DNA of 8,232 bases from Betaproteobacteria bacterium (GTDB lineage: Bacteria; Pseudomonadota; Gammaproteobacteria; Burkholderiales; CANMPU01), in assembly GCA_947499755.1 (NCBI GenBank), contig CANMPU010000033.1:1-8232 (forward strand). The letters run 5' to 3'. The translations under genes and the position numbers were made by a program. The notes under the pieces are model-generated. The model saw only the letters and a list, made by a program, of their open reading frames with translations. It did not search any database and was not told the origin of the DNA. Each line of letters starts with the position of its first letter. Position 1 is the first letter of the stretch. This document shows positions 1 through 7,100 of the stretch, piece after piece.

Positions 1-684
1 GATCGCGCTCATCATATCGACCGGTCTTGCAAAGCCCTCATCCACAAACGGGACGATATTGTCGGCAATGACGACTTTCAGAAACAAACCCACGATTATG
101 CGGCGCAAGCCGCTAACAAACATCTCCAGCCTGAACACCGGTTTTTGGCATAGCTGCTGAAGCAGCTCGCCGCCGCGAAGAATGGGGCCCGCCACTAGTT
201 GGGGGAAAAAAGTAACGAAGCAACCATAGAGCAGGAAATCCTTCTCGGCTGGAATCAATTTTCGATAGACATCTACCGTGTAGCTGATCGTCTGGAAGGT
301 GTAGAAACTGATCCCCAGTGGGAGGATGATATTCAACACCGGGGCCTGCACATCAACACCAAAAAATCGGAGTACCACTACCGCATTGTCCACAAAAAAC
401 AAAAGATATTTGAAGTAGAACAATAGTGCGAGATTGACTGTCAGACTTAGCATAAGCCAGCCACGTCGCGCGGCAAGGGAGCCTCGCTTTTCCATCTGCT
501 TGGCGGCCACAAAATCGGTGCCCGCGGAGAACAACATCAGGATAATAAACTCGGGCCGCCAGAACCCATAAAATACTAGGCTGGACGAGAATATCATCCA
601 CAGTCGCGGCCTTTTTGGTAGCAGCCAAAATAAGCAGACCACCAAGGTGAGAAATACAAGATAGGTGACAGAGTTAAATGTCAT
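1..684 (-). CDS. MBOAT family O-acyltransferase, AlgI-like (3' end outside window)
   Basis: This is a multi-pass inner-membrane acyltransferase that would pass an acyl group, usually acetyl, from the cytoplasm towards a glycan or a periplasmic partner. The frame is open from the ATG at 684 to the window edge and shows 228 residues; AlgI-type proteins usually have about 450-520, so roughly half is missing. Visible family marks are the N-terminal hydrophobic segments (about residues 5-22 and 30-52), FYGFW at 38-42, LPLGISFYTFQTISYTVDVY at 121-140, and FFPQLVAGPILR at 159-170. These motifs are characteristic of the AlgI/DltB branch of MBOAT. The catalytic His of the family lies in the missing C-terminal half and cannot be checked. 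The start overlaps the stop of the SGNH-like gene (ATGA), so the two are probably translationally coupled and work together. The family call is very secure; the acyl group and the acceptor are unknown. Confidence 0.95.
   Translation of the reverse strand, partial: MTFNSVTYLVFLTLVVCLFWLLPKRPRLWMIFSSSLVFYGFWRPEFIILMLFSAGTDFVAAKQMEKRGSLAARRGWLMLSLTVNLALLFYFKYLLFFVDNAVVVLRFFGVDVQAPVLNIILPLGISFYTFQTISYTVDVYRKLIPAEKDFLLYGCFVTFFPQLVAGPILRGGELLQQLCQKPVFRLEMFVSGLRRIIVGLFLKVVIADNIVPFVDEGFARPVDMMSAI
681..684 (-). other. ATGA stop/start overlap between SGNH-like and MBOAT genes
   Basis: The TGA stop of the SGNH-like gene (683-681) shares bases with the ATG of the MBOAT gene (684-682). This 4-base overlap is a common arrangement for translational coupling and suggests the two proteins are made in a fixed ratio. 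Only a weak purine stretch (AGAAG) lies about 10 bases upstream of the MBOAT ATG, so reinitiation by ribosomes finishing the upstream gene is plausible. Confidence 0.85.
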
Positions 685-1841
685 TGCTGTTTACTTCTAT
701 CGATTGACTCGCGATCGCGCAGTAGCTTATCGATACGGTCTGCCAGCACAACGTGGCCCGCTGAAGTAAAGTGCATGAAATCGAATTCCGCTGTTTTACC
801 GGCGTTGGTCGAATCTTTTTCTCCCCAAAGGGCTTGCGAAATCAAGTCTTCGAGATTTTGATACTCAGCGCCATATCGTTTTGTCACGGTTTGCACATCC
901 GATTTAAAATGTTGGTATTCCGATTCGACATAAGGCCTTTCGCCATGGTTGATGCCGACCGGAGCAACATACAAGAGAACGGAAATACCGACGTTCGAAG
1001 CTGACTTTAGTAGCGCCTCAAGGGCCGCCATATTCTCCACATAGCGGCCCGGAATTATTTTCCTTTTCGTACCGGGCGTTATTCCGAACACCGTATTTCT
1101 AAGTCGGTAGAGGCCAACAAATATGTCTCCGCGAATTTCCGGACGGGCTGCCCAGATCGGCAAGGTTTGTACCAGTGCGCCGTTGAGCTTGGCTTCGACA
1201 TAATCCTGGGGCGAGACCGCTTGCTGCGATGATTCCTCACCCTTATGTGGTCCATACTTCTGAGCGAAGCCTCTGCCAAACTCATTTTGCGAAATGAAAA
1301 TTCGGTATTTTTCGTCGCGGAACAAGTCGGCAACCTCTTGGCGTAAACCATCCTCGCGAAAATCGTCAAACACCACCGGAAGGATAATTTGCTTGAGAGG
1401 GACTCTCAAGCGCAAATACTCGAACATGGCATAGTGTTCCTGCAAGTTTGCATTGCCCTGGCTAAACGTCACCAGATCGACTCCGCGTTGCGCAAGCGCA
1501 GCGGAAAGAATGTCTGGCGCAGTTTGCCCACCCTGGTGATATCGGTTTATGGCATGCAGCTGCGAGTTGCCAAACCAGATAACTTGGCGTTTAACGCGCC
1601 TCGCGTCGATACCCTTCAGACAGTTTTCGAATTCGCTGCCAGGCTGGCAGTGGATCGGATAACCTCCTCTTGACGCGAAAATTGACACCGTGTGGGCACC
1701 AACCGCGGCCGCATCAGCGAAATCCGTTGTTCTTCCGACATACCGAACTGCCAGTAATGACAGTGCCAACGAAAGGCCAACGACAACAGCAAGCAATTCC
1801 CTCAAGCCCGCGTTCGGAACGATATATTCTGAAGCCTTCAT
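681..1841 (-). CDS. Membrane-anchored SGNH-hydrolase-like protein, probable partner of the MBOAT acyltransferase
   Basis: This 386-residue protein has a short N-terminal tail, one hydrophobic segment (about 15-35) and then a soluble domain, so it is probably anchored in the inner membrane with the domain in the periplasm. SGNH-type signatures are visible: FGNSQLHAIN at 90-99 with Ser-93 as candidate nucleophile, FSQGNANLQ at 126-134 as candidate Gly/Asn block, and DFMHFTSAGH at 354-363 with Asp-354 and His-357 as the DxxH block. Cys-65 and Cys-74 lie just before the Ser block and could form a disulfide. SGNH proteins such as AlgJ, AlgX and DltD are known to act with MBOAT proteins in O-acylation, and the ATGA overlap with the AlgI-like gene supports the same role here. 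The chosen ATG lies 42 bases after the glycosyltransferase stop; no strong ribosome site is visible. Esterase activity cannot be excluded. The SGNH assignment rests on motif reading and is less certain than the MBOAT call. Confidence 0.82.
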   Translation of the reverse strand: MKASEYIVPNAGLRELLAVVVGLSLALSLLAVRYVGRTTDFADAAAVGAHTVSIFASRGGYPIHCQPGSEFENCLKGIDARRVKRQVIWFGNSQLHAINRYHQGGQTAPDILSAALAQRGVDLVTFSQGNANLQEHYAMFEYLRLRVPLKQIILPVVFDDFREDGLRQEVADLFRDEKYRIFISQNEFGRGFAQKYGPHKGEESSQQAVSPQDYVEAKLNGALVQTLPIWAARPEIRGDIFVGLYRLRNTVFGITPGTKRKIIPGRYVENMAALEALLKSASNVGISVLLYVAPVGINHGERPYVESEYQHFKSDVQTVTKRYGAEYQNLEDLISQALWGEKDSTNAGKTAEFDFMHFTSAGHVVLADRIDKLLRDRESIDRSKQQ

Positions 1842-1883
1842 AGGAATTTCAAAGCGAATTTCGCGAATGATCAGTGCCGACCT

Positions 1884-3143
1884 CTATGGAGCGGTGGGCT
1901 TGGTGTCGTATGTTTCCGCATGGCGGCCCTTTGCCGCGTAGTAGAGCGCTTCGTACTTCGGTCCGATCCGGTCTAACGAGTATTTCTCAGCGGCCAGTTG
2001 GGCGGCGGCGGCCCCGAGAGAGCGACGTCGATCTTCGTTGTTGAGTAGATAAAGCAATAAACTACAGCACTGTTCTGAGGTTTGGTAAATCAGACCATGC
2101 ACGCCGTTTGTCGCCGGGATGCCATCGAATGCCGTTTCCGACCCCAGCACAGCTCTGTTCAGGCCCATCGCCTGCACAACGCGCGTCTTTGCCCCTCGCG
2201 CCCCGGCGAGGTCTGGTATCAATACGACATCGGCCTCAGTAATAAATGTTTCGAAGTTTTCCACCCAGGTAAAATATTCAATGTTCGAAAATTGCTTTAT
2301 ATTCTGCAAAATGTCATCTGCAACCCGCCGTCCGAGGACACGCAGACGCACGTCGGGAAATTTATTTAGGACAAACGGAAACACGTCTCGCAGAAAGTTC
2401 GAGAATCCGCGCGCTATCGAGGCATCACCAAGATTTCCGCAAACCACTACGACGGGCCCTTGCTTACCCCCAGCCTTTTGCGCCGTAGCCTTAGGATGGG
2501 CAGAAAGGTCGTATGAATATCCGCTGCTGATTGGAATCACTTCGACGTTGGGATTCCCCGCCACCTTGTCGAGATAGTTTTTGTCGTCGTCCGATACGAC
2601 GTGGATTTTCGAGAAACGCCCATAAACCTTGCGCTCATATCTGCGTAAAAGAATCGCGGAGATGTAGAGCTTGCATTTCAGAAAATAATCCTGGGTTACC
2701 CTGGCGCGGCGAAAATATACGCAGGAAGTCGCATCATTGGGAGAATGAACCGAGGCGGTGGTGGCTGGATCGGTGTGGTATTGCGCCATATTAATGATGT
2801 CATAATGGATTACGTCATATCTCCCGCTGGAGCCCGCCGCCGCCAGCATACCGCCAAGCTCATGGCTGGCAAATCGCGCGAGAGATGGAGGATTTAGACG
2901 CAGTATCTCCTTCCACGCTCCCAGGTATCGGGTTAGCCGCGTCGGATACGGGACTATCTGGACTGACCCAATATGCGGTAAGGTAGCTTTGAATCCTTCG
3001 TGGATCTCCGGGTTTGCAACACCGAGGCAAATGAGATCGCATTGATGCCGCAGTGATAGATACTTTAGCAAATTGAAGACCTTCATCTCCCCCCCATCAG
3101 AAGGGGGGTAGGGAACAGACGGCAGTACGAATAGTATGCGCAT
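1884..3143 (-). CDS. Glycosyltransferase, GT-B fold, family-4-like
   Basis: This probably cytoplasmic enzyme transfers a sugar from a nucleotide donor to the lipid-linked repeat unit. The N-terminus MRILFVLPSVPYPPSDGGEM matches the acceptor-side glycine-rich start of GT4 enzymes. It resembles the sugar transferases described with PEP-CTERM/EpsH exopolysaccharide systems. The second Rossmann half begins near VVVVCGNLG (231-239). The donor-binding part is GARGAKTRVVQAMG at 314-327, followed by FDGI at 339-342. Gln-324 stands where most relatives have Glu (the EAM motif). The ATG at 3143 was chosen because it opens directly on the conserved strand and lies 4 bases after the wzy stop, giving 419 residues. 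In-frame ATG at 3170 and TTG at 3203 would add 9 or 20 residues that overlap wzy and look unlike the family. The exact sugar and linkage are unknown. Family assignment is strong. Confidence 0.9.
   Translation of the reverse strand: MRILFVLPSVPYPPSDGGEMKVFNLLKYLSLRHQCDLICLGVANPEIHEGFKATLPHIGSVQIVPYPTRLTRYLGAWKEILRLNPPSLARFASHELGGMLAAAGSSGRYDVIHYDIINMAQYHTDPATTASVHSPNDATSCVYFRRARVTQDYFLKCKLYISAILLRRYERKVYGRFSKIHVVSDDDKNYLDKVAGNPNVEVIPISSGYSYDLSAHPKATAQKAGGKQGPVVVVCGNLGDASIARGFSNFLRDVFPFVLNKFPDVRLRVLGRRVADDILQNIKQFSNIEYFTWVENFETFITEADVVLIPDLAGARGAKTRVVQAMGLNRAVLGSETAFDGIPATNGVHGLIYQTSEQCCSLLLYLLNNEDRRRSLGAAAAQLAAEKYSLDRIGPKYEALYYAAKGRHAETYDTKPTAP
3090..3108. repeat. All-GC inverted repeat inside the glycosyltransferase start region
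   Basis: Six C (3090-3095; the C run itself starts at 3089), a 7-base spacer and six G (3103-3108) form a perfect inverted repeat, which in the minus-strand mRNA could fold into a short, very stable hairpin. It falls at codons 12-18 of the glycosyltransferase, encoding the PPSDGG part of a conserved N-terminal motif. The protein motif alone may explain it, but codon choice (CCC/CCT and GGG/GGG) makes it unusually GC-pure in a region that is otherwise not. Confidence 0.6.
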
Positions 3144-3147
3144 GATA

Positions 3148-4602
3148 TTACCCAGGCACTTCTGCGGCATTTTTTTTGCTAAACATAAAAAGTGATAGTT
3201 CAATCCCGCAAAGACTGATTAGACCTGCCGCGATTATATATAGATTGCTGTCTAGGGTACCGTCTGTCATGGAAACGAATAATATCCATAACAAAAAAGT
3301 GTTTGCCACTGGCGCACATTGCAAGCCTGCGCCATAAATCAATCGGGGCACAATGACGCAGACCCATGCCAAGACAAGCGCTCCTAACACTAAACCGATC
3401 ATTCCACCCGCTAGGTATAACCAACCCACGAAACCCGGCGCAAAGAGGGTGTTCGATTCCGGAGGGACCTGGTACGCGGTGAAGGTGAGATACCCCGTAA
3501 TACCAAACGGGCTGATCAGCGTAGGAATCAACGCGCTGCCCAATGGCTCTGCTTTAACGCTGAGGATGGCCCACATCGTCTCTATACCAGGAATTCGGTA
3601 ATATAGAACCGATAGCCCGTTGAGAAGAAGCTGCGGCAGACTTTCGCCAGTGGCACGCATCGCATGGCCTAGAACAGTAATCGGGTCCTCGTTGGATGTG
3701 AATCGCAAAATGCGATATTTCATTACCACCGGCATTAGAGAGACCGCGGCCAACAAGAGCGCGGAGCCAATCAGTATTCCATTACGCTTCAACCTCATGC
3801 CGCCGCTCGCAGCAAGGAAAATTGTAAGCAAGATACATAGCAACAAGATGCTGCGGCTACCCCGCAACATCATGTCACTAATCCCGTGTGCCAATAGCAG
3901 GAACAGGCCGGCCCTTACCACCCAGGAATTCGTAGCGATCTTGCCCAGATAGATCAGCGTTAATATCAGCAGCGGCAGAACGATCAAGCGGGCATAGAAA
4001 ACGAGCCCCTTCAGCCGAAATGGCAGCGGCTCTCCTGGATCAACCCCCATCTGGCCAATCTGGTACTTGTACGCAACATAGCCGAGAAGAAACATCAGGG
4101 CGGGGATGCCGAAAAGTAGGATCCGTGTGCTTTGCCCATCCACGACACGGCGCGGGCCGGTGGATGATGCAGCATACAAGTCTTTATTTGCAGTGCGTTT
4201 CAGAAGCAGCGCGCTACCAACACAAAAAATTGCGAATACAATCGACGAAAAAACGAATGACCGTTGAAGCGCTGCGCTGTCGTCATGCAGTAGTTTATAC
4301 GCCGTGTCAGGATGCGTACCTTTGACTGGCGTTGGATCAAACGAAAAATACACATAACGCAGAAAATAGAGAAAAAAGAACACGCAGAGGACCAGCCATA
4401 CGGTAAGGTTTCGCGACGTAATCGTGTTCAGCTGGCAAAGTAAATAAACGCAGGACATCATTGCGACCACACAAGAAATTACGACTTCGGGTGTCGGCCC
4501 AAAATGAACGACGACTGGAGCGCATACTGCCGGGAAGATCAATAACAGAGCCCAGCGCAAATTCGCGTGGGATATGGTTGGTTTATTAAAGAAATTGAAC
4601 AT
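3148..4602 (-). CDS. wzy: O-antigen/exopolysaccharide repeat-unit polymerase, Wzy-like
   Basis: This 484-residue, strongly hydrophobic inner-membrane protein would join lipid-linked repeat units into a polymer on the periplasmic side. About eleven or twelve membrane segments can be read, for example near 17-34, 40-57, 66-87, 115-134, 161-179, 205-222, 228-245, 249-266, 275-293, 390-418, 432-446 and 453-474. A large non-membrane loop spans about 295-385, as is typical of Wzy proteins, and carries YRIPGIETMWAIL at 335-347. SNTLFAPGFVGWLYLAGG at 383-400 resembles the conserved stretch of oligosaccharide repeat-unit polymerases. LRGSRS at 246-251 has two arginines of the kind found in this superfamily. 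Wzy proteins are poorly conserved, so the call rests on topology, length, these stretches and the place next to wzx. A WaaL-type O-antigen ligase is the main alternative but fits less well. Confidence 0.85.
   Translation of the reverse strand: MFNFFNKPTISHANLRWALLLIFPAVCAPVVVHFGPTPEVVISCVVAMMSCVYLLCQLNTITSRNLTVWLVLCVFFFLYFLRYVYFSFDPTPVKGTHPDTAYKLLHDDSAALQRSFVFSSIVFAIFCVGSALLLKRTANKDLYAASSTGPRRVVDGQSTRILLFGIPALMFLLGYVAYKYQIGQMGVDPGEPLPFRLKGLVFYARLIVLPLLILTLIYLGKIATNSWVVRAGLFLLLAHGISDMMLRGSRSILLLCILLTIFLAASGGMRLKRNGILIGSALLLAAVSLMPVVMKYRILRFTSNEDPITVLGHAMRATGESLPQLLLNGLSVLYYRIPGIETMWAILSVKAEPLGSALIPTLISPFGITGYLTFTAYQVPPESNTLFAPGFVGWLYLAGGMIGLVLGALVLAWVCVIVPRLIYGAGLQCAPVANTFLLWILFVSMTDGTLDSNLYIIAAGLISLCGIELSLFMFSKKNAAEVPG
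3170..3177 (-). repeat. A8 homopolymer tract near the 3' end of wzy
   Basis: Eight consecutive A on the coding strand encode the Lys-Lys-Asn near the C-terminus of Wzy (residues 476-478). A slip here would change only the last few residues of Wzy but would move its stop relative to the glycosyltransferase start. The tract also places an in-frame ATG (3170-3168) for the glycosyltransferase immediately after it. I see no sign that slippage is used. Confidence 0.7.
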
Positions 4603-4610
4603 GCCGGGAT

Positions 4611-4615
4611 TCCTA
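4611..4615 (-). promoter_or_regulatory. Ribosome binding site for wzy
   Basis: TAGGA on the minus strand lies 8 bases before the wzy ATG (4602-4600), and its first three bases are the TAG stop of the flippase gene. It is the clearest Shine-Dalgarno-like site in the window and supports the chosen wzy start. The overlap with the stop codon implies that translation of the two genes is linked. Confidence 0.6.
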
Positions 4616-6118
4616 AATCTTAGCGAATGATTTCAAAGCGGCTCGAATATACGGTGCTAGCAAGGCAGCGGCGGTAACTGAGAGACTCGCGACGGCTAAC
4701 AGGTAGAGCCCCCACTCAACTCGACCTACGCTAATTGCGGGACGAAACCCGTAGGCGAGCGCCACGATAGCTACCGCGCCGGCTAGCGGGAGGACGATAT
4801 CCCGCAATAGCCACTGCCAGCCGGCATTAGGAATAAGCCGCGCGTGGCCTAGGGAAACGATAGCAATGGTATGGGCGCAGCTCACGGCTAGCCAGGCCCA
4901 CCCCGCGCCGATAAGCCCATATCGCGACGCAGCCCACGGTATTAACACTATCGCGAGCACGACTGCGCCCGCATTTGCGACGATCAGAATTTTTGTCTTA
5001 CCGTACGCCAATTGCAGATTATAAGCGAGATGCCCGAGGCAATTTGCAAATGCCGCGAACGCTAACAGGGTCAATACATGCGCCGACCGTTGCGCTAACG
5101 GCGCGCTGCCAGACCAAACGTAAATAATCTCCAAAGGAAAGAAACCGAGGCAAAGCGCCGCGGGGCCCACGATAGCCGCCACACTCTGGCTGGTTCTGTG
5201 ATACGCCTTCATCAACCCGACGGAATCTGCTTTTGCTGCCGAACTCACCATCCCAGGGTAAGCTGCCTGGGTGATCGGTACGACAAGCAAGTAAAGGACG
5301 CTGGCAGCAACGGAGGCTAACACATAGATCCCGAATTGATCCAAAGGCAACAGCGCGGACAACATCAATTTGTCCATACTGATCATCACCATCGAAAGTG
5401 CCGATACCGCAAACATACCCGCCGAAAAACGCCATACGGACCTTACCTGTTCTGCTGAAAAGTGTGATGGCATTTCGGGTCGCGGTAGACTGCGATTCAC
5501 CGCGACGACCAGTGCCGCGACGGTCAGTACTGACAAGATTGCCTGCCAGACGAAGAAGGTCTCAATAGTGGCCGAAGGATGCTGCAATACCAGTATGGCA
5601 CCAGCATATCGTGCCGTTGCTGATACGGAATTTATGACGTTATAGCGCACTTGGCGCTCCAAACCGATCAGCGTTCCCCGGTAGATACCCTCCAGAAATC
5701 TAGCAGCAAATACCGCCGCCATGATCGCCACCGAATGGACGACCACATCTTCGGGGAGTCGATCGGCTTTGACCCACTCATGTGCGAGGTAGGCCGCGGA
5801 CATCCAAACACCAATGAGAATGACTGCCGATAATATATAGCAGACCCACTCGAACGATCGAAGGAGATTTCGAATGCTCTGCGTGGTGTGTACACCGGTA
5901 GTGTATTTAGCCATTTCCCGCGTCAAGGTCGGTGTCACCCCTAAATCAAACACCGCCAACAAAGCTTGCATCGCCGAGAAAAAACCAATCAGGCCGTAAG
6001 CCTCGATCCCCAAACGATCGATGTAGATTGGAACAAAAGCAACCGCCATCAACCCAGCCCATCCCTGGCCCAAATAGTTGGCAACGATGTTACGAGCAAG
6101 CTTATTACTTTGTGCCAT
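4613..6118 (-). CDS. wzx: Polysaccharide repeat-unit flippase, Wzx-type (MOP/PST superfamily)
   Basis: This 501-residue inner-membrane protein would flip undecaprenyl-diphosphate-linked repeat units from the cytoplasmic to the periplasmic face. The N-terminus (ARNIVANYLGQGW at 8-20, then VPIYIDRLGIEAYGLIGFF at 29-47) and DLGVTPTLTREMAKY at 58-72 are textbook features of polysaccharide transporters in the MATE-like MOP superfamily. Hydrophobic segments recur along the whole length, consistent with 12-14 membrane helices and the usual family size. Several charged residues inside or next to helices (such as Arg-67 and Glu-68) fit the polar lumen of these flippases. The ATG at 6118 lies 6 bases after the stop of the upstream dehydratase-family gene, with only a weak G-rich site (GTGGG) before it. 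Together with the next gene (wzy), it identifies a Wzx/Wzy-dependent pathway rather than an ABC-exporter one. Confidence 0.95.
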   Translation of the reverse strand: MAQSNKLARNIVANYLGQGWAGLMAVAFVPIYIDRLGIEAYGLIGFFSAMQALLAVFDLGVTPTLTREMAKYTTGVHTTQSIRNLLRSFEWVCYILSAVILIGVWMSAAYLAHEWVKADRLPEDVVVHSVAIMAAVFAARFLEGIYRGTLIGLERQVRYNVINSVSATARYAGAILVLQHPSATIETFFVWQAILSVLTVAALVVAVNRSLPRPEMPSHFSAEQVRSVWRFSAGMFAVSALSMVMISMDKLMLSALLPLDQFGIYVLASVAASVLYLLVVPITQAAYPGMVSSAAKADSVGLMKAYHRTSQSVAAIVGPAALCLGFFPLEIIYVWSGSAPLAQRSAHVLTLLAFAAFANCLGHLAYNLQLAYGKTKILIVANAGAVVLAIVLIPWAASRYGLIGAGWAWLAVSCAHTIAIVSLGHARLIPNAGWQWLLRDIVLPLAGAVAIVALAYGFRPAISVGRVEWGLYLLAVASLSVTAAALLAPYIRAALKSFAKI

Positions 6119-6124
6119 TACCCA

Positions 6125-7081
6125 CTAGCTTGAAAAGTGCGTCGTATCGACGATCTCTGAAAGTTCGTACCTAACTAATTCTCGGACCATGTCTTCGAAT
6201 GCTATGGTCGGCCTCCATCCGGTGTCACGCGAAAGTTTCGACGCGTCACCAATGCGGGTTTGAATATGTTTAGTAAGTAGGTTGGGTTTTATTTTGACGA
6301 AGTCACGGTAATCGAGGCCGACGTATCGAAACGCGATTTCAGTGAACTCCCGGACGGTGTGTGCATTTCCAGTCGCAATCACATAGTCAGAGGGACGATC
6401 GATTTGAAGAATACGGCGCATAGCGTCTACATAATCAGGGGCATACCCCCAATCTACCACGGCATCTAGATTCCCCAATTCTACGGAATCAATCTGCTTT
6501 CGTGAAATACGTGCAGCGGCTATGGCAATCTTGCGCGATAAAAAGTGGGGGGGGCGTAGGTTTGATTCGTGATTGAAAAGTATGCCACAACTCGCGAATA
6601 CGTTTTTGTTCTCGCGGTAGTACTTGCACGCCAGCATTCCGCTGTACTTCGTAATGGCGTAAATGTTCCGTGGACACGGAAGCGAATCCTCGTTCAAGAC
6701 GCCCATCCGAGAATCGGGGAATATATGTGACGATGCCGCAAAGAAAAGGCGCGCCTTGGGCACGCTACGTACAACTGCCTCCAAAAAATAAACCGTCGAT
6801 GTTGCATGAAGTTCAAAGCTTTTTTCAAACCGTAATTCGTCCGATTCAGTTGCCGCTTCCGCGGAATGATGGTAAGCAGCAAGAAGATAGATTTCGTGAG
6901 GGGAAAATGAGGATACAAGTTCATGGACATCGGTCTTATCGGTGATATCCAAACTTCCTCTTGTAATGCAGGCCAGCTGATACCTGTCGCGTCGTAATAA
7001 ATTAGCGAGATGACGCCCATCCTGCCCATTGCTACCAACAATGATTGCTCTTCGCGTTAGGGCGGAGTGTGAAGGTTTCAT
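6125..7081 (-). CDS. GDP-mannose 4,6-dehydratase-family NAD(P)-dependent sugar nucleotide enzyme with altered catalytic motif
   Basis: This 318-residue short-chain dehydrogenase-type enzyme acts on a nucleotide sugar, probably a GDP sugar, in the cytoplasm. The dinucleotide motif is GSNGQDG at 16-22, very like the GITGQDG of GDP-mannose 4,6-dehydratase (GMD). The YxxxK pair is Tyr-141 and Lys-145. GMD-family stretches follow: ILFNHES at 167-173, LGNLDA at 202-207 with DWGYAPDYV at 210-218, ATGNAHTVREF at 236-246, and GDASKLSRDTGWRP at 278-291. In GMD the active site reads S-T-S-E; here positions 116-119 read Ala-Ser-Ser-His, so the catalytic Glu is His-119. The protein is also shorter than typical GMD (about 340-375). 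It may therefore be a 4-reductase, an epimerase or a modified dehydratase rather than plain GMD. It starts 19 bases after the C-methyltransferase stop, with no clear ribosome site. Family certain, reaction open. Confidence 0.85.
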   Translation of the reverse strand: MKPSHSALTRRAIIVGSNGQDGRHLANLLRRDRYQLACITRGSLDITDKTDVHELVSSFSPHEIYLLAAYHHSAEAATESDELRFEKSFELHATSTVYFLEAVVRSVPKARLFFAASSHIFPDSRMGVLNEDSLPCPRNIYAITKYSGMLACKYYRENKNVFASCGILFNHESNLRPPHFLSRKIAIAAARISRKQIDSVELGNLDAVVDWGYAPDYVDAMRRILQIDRPSDYVIATGNAHTVREFTEIAFRYVGLDYRDFVKIKPNLLTKHIQTRIGDASKLSRDTGWRPTIAFEDMVRELVRYELSEIVDTTHFSS

Positions 7082-7100
7082 AGATTACGCGCTGAACCGG

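Noticed and set aside
199..426. A 75-codon plus-strand open frame near the left edge.
   Set aside because: It lies antisense to the MBOAT gene, whose motifs (PLGISFYTFQ, PQLVAGPI) are unmistakable on the minus strand.
353..628. A 91-codon minus-strand open frame overlapping the MBOAT gene in another frame.
   Set aside because: The MBOAT frame explains the region and carries the conserved motifs; this frame shows none.
710..719. Palindrome CGCGATCGCG containing GCGATCGC, the HIP1 element abundant in many cyanobacteria.
   Set aside because: I see it only once and it lies inside the SGNH coding sequence; cyanobacterial genomes with HIP1 would be expected to show several copies in a window of this size.
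2119..2577. A 152-codon plus-strand open frame opposite the glycosyltransferase.
   Set aside because: It is antisense to a well-supported gene, rich in Arg, Pro, Thr and Ser as expected from a shadow frame, and matches no family I recognise.
3144..3203. Longer glycosyltransferase starting at TTG 3203 or ATG 3170.
   Set aside because: Both would overlap wzy and add residues unlike the family; the ATG at 3143 begins exactly at the conserved first strand and follows the wzy stop by 4 bases.
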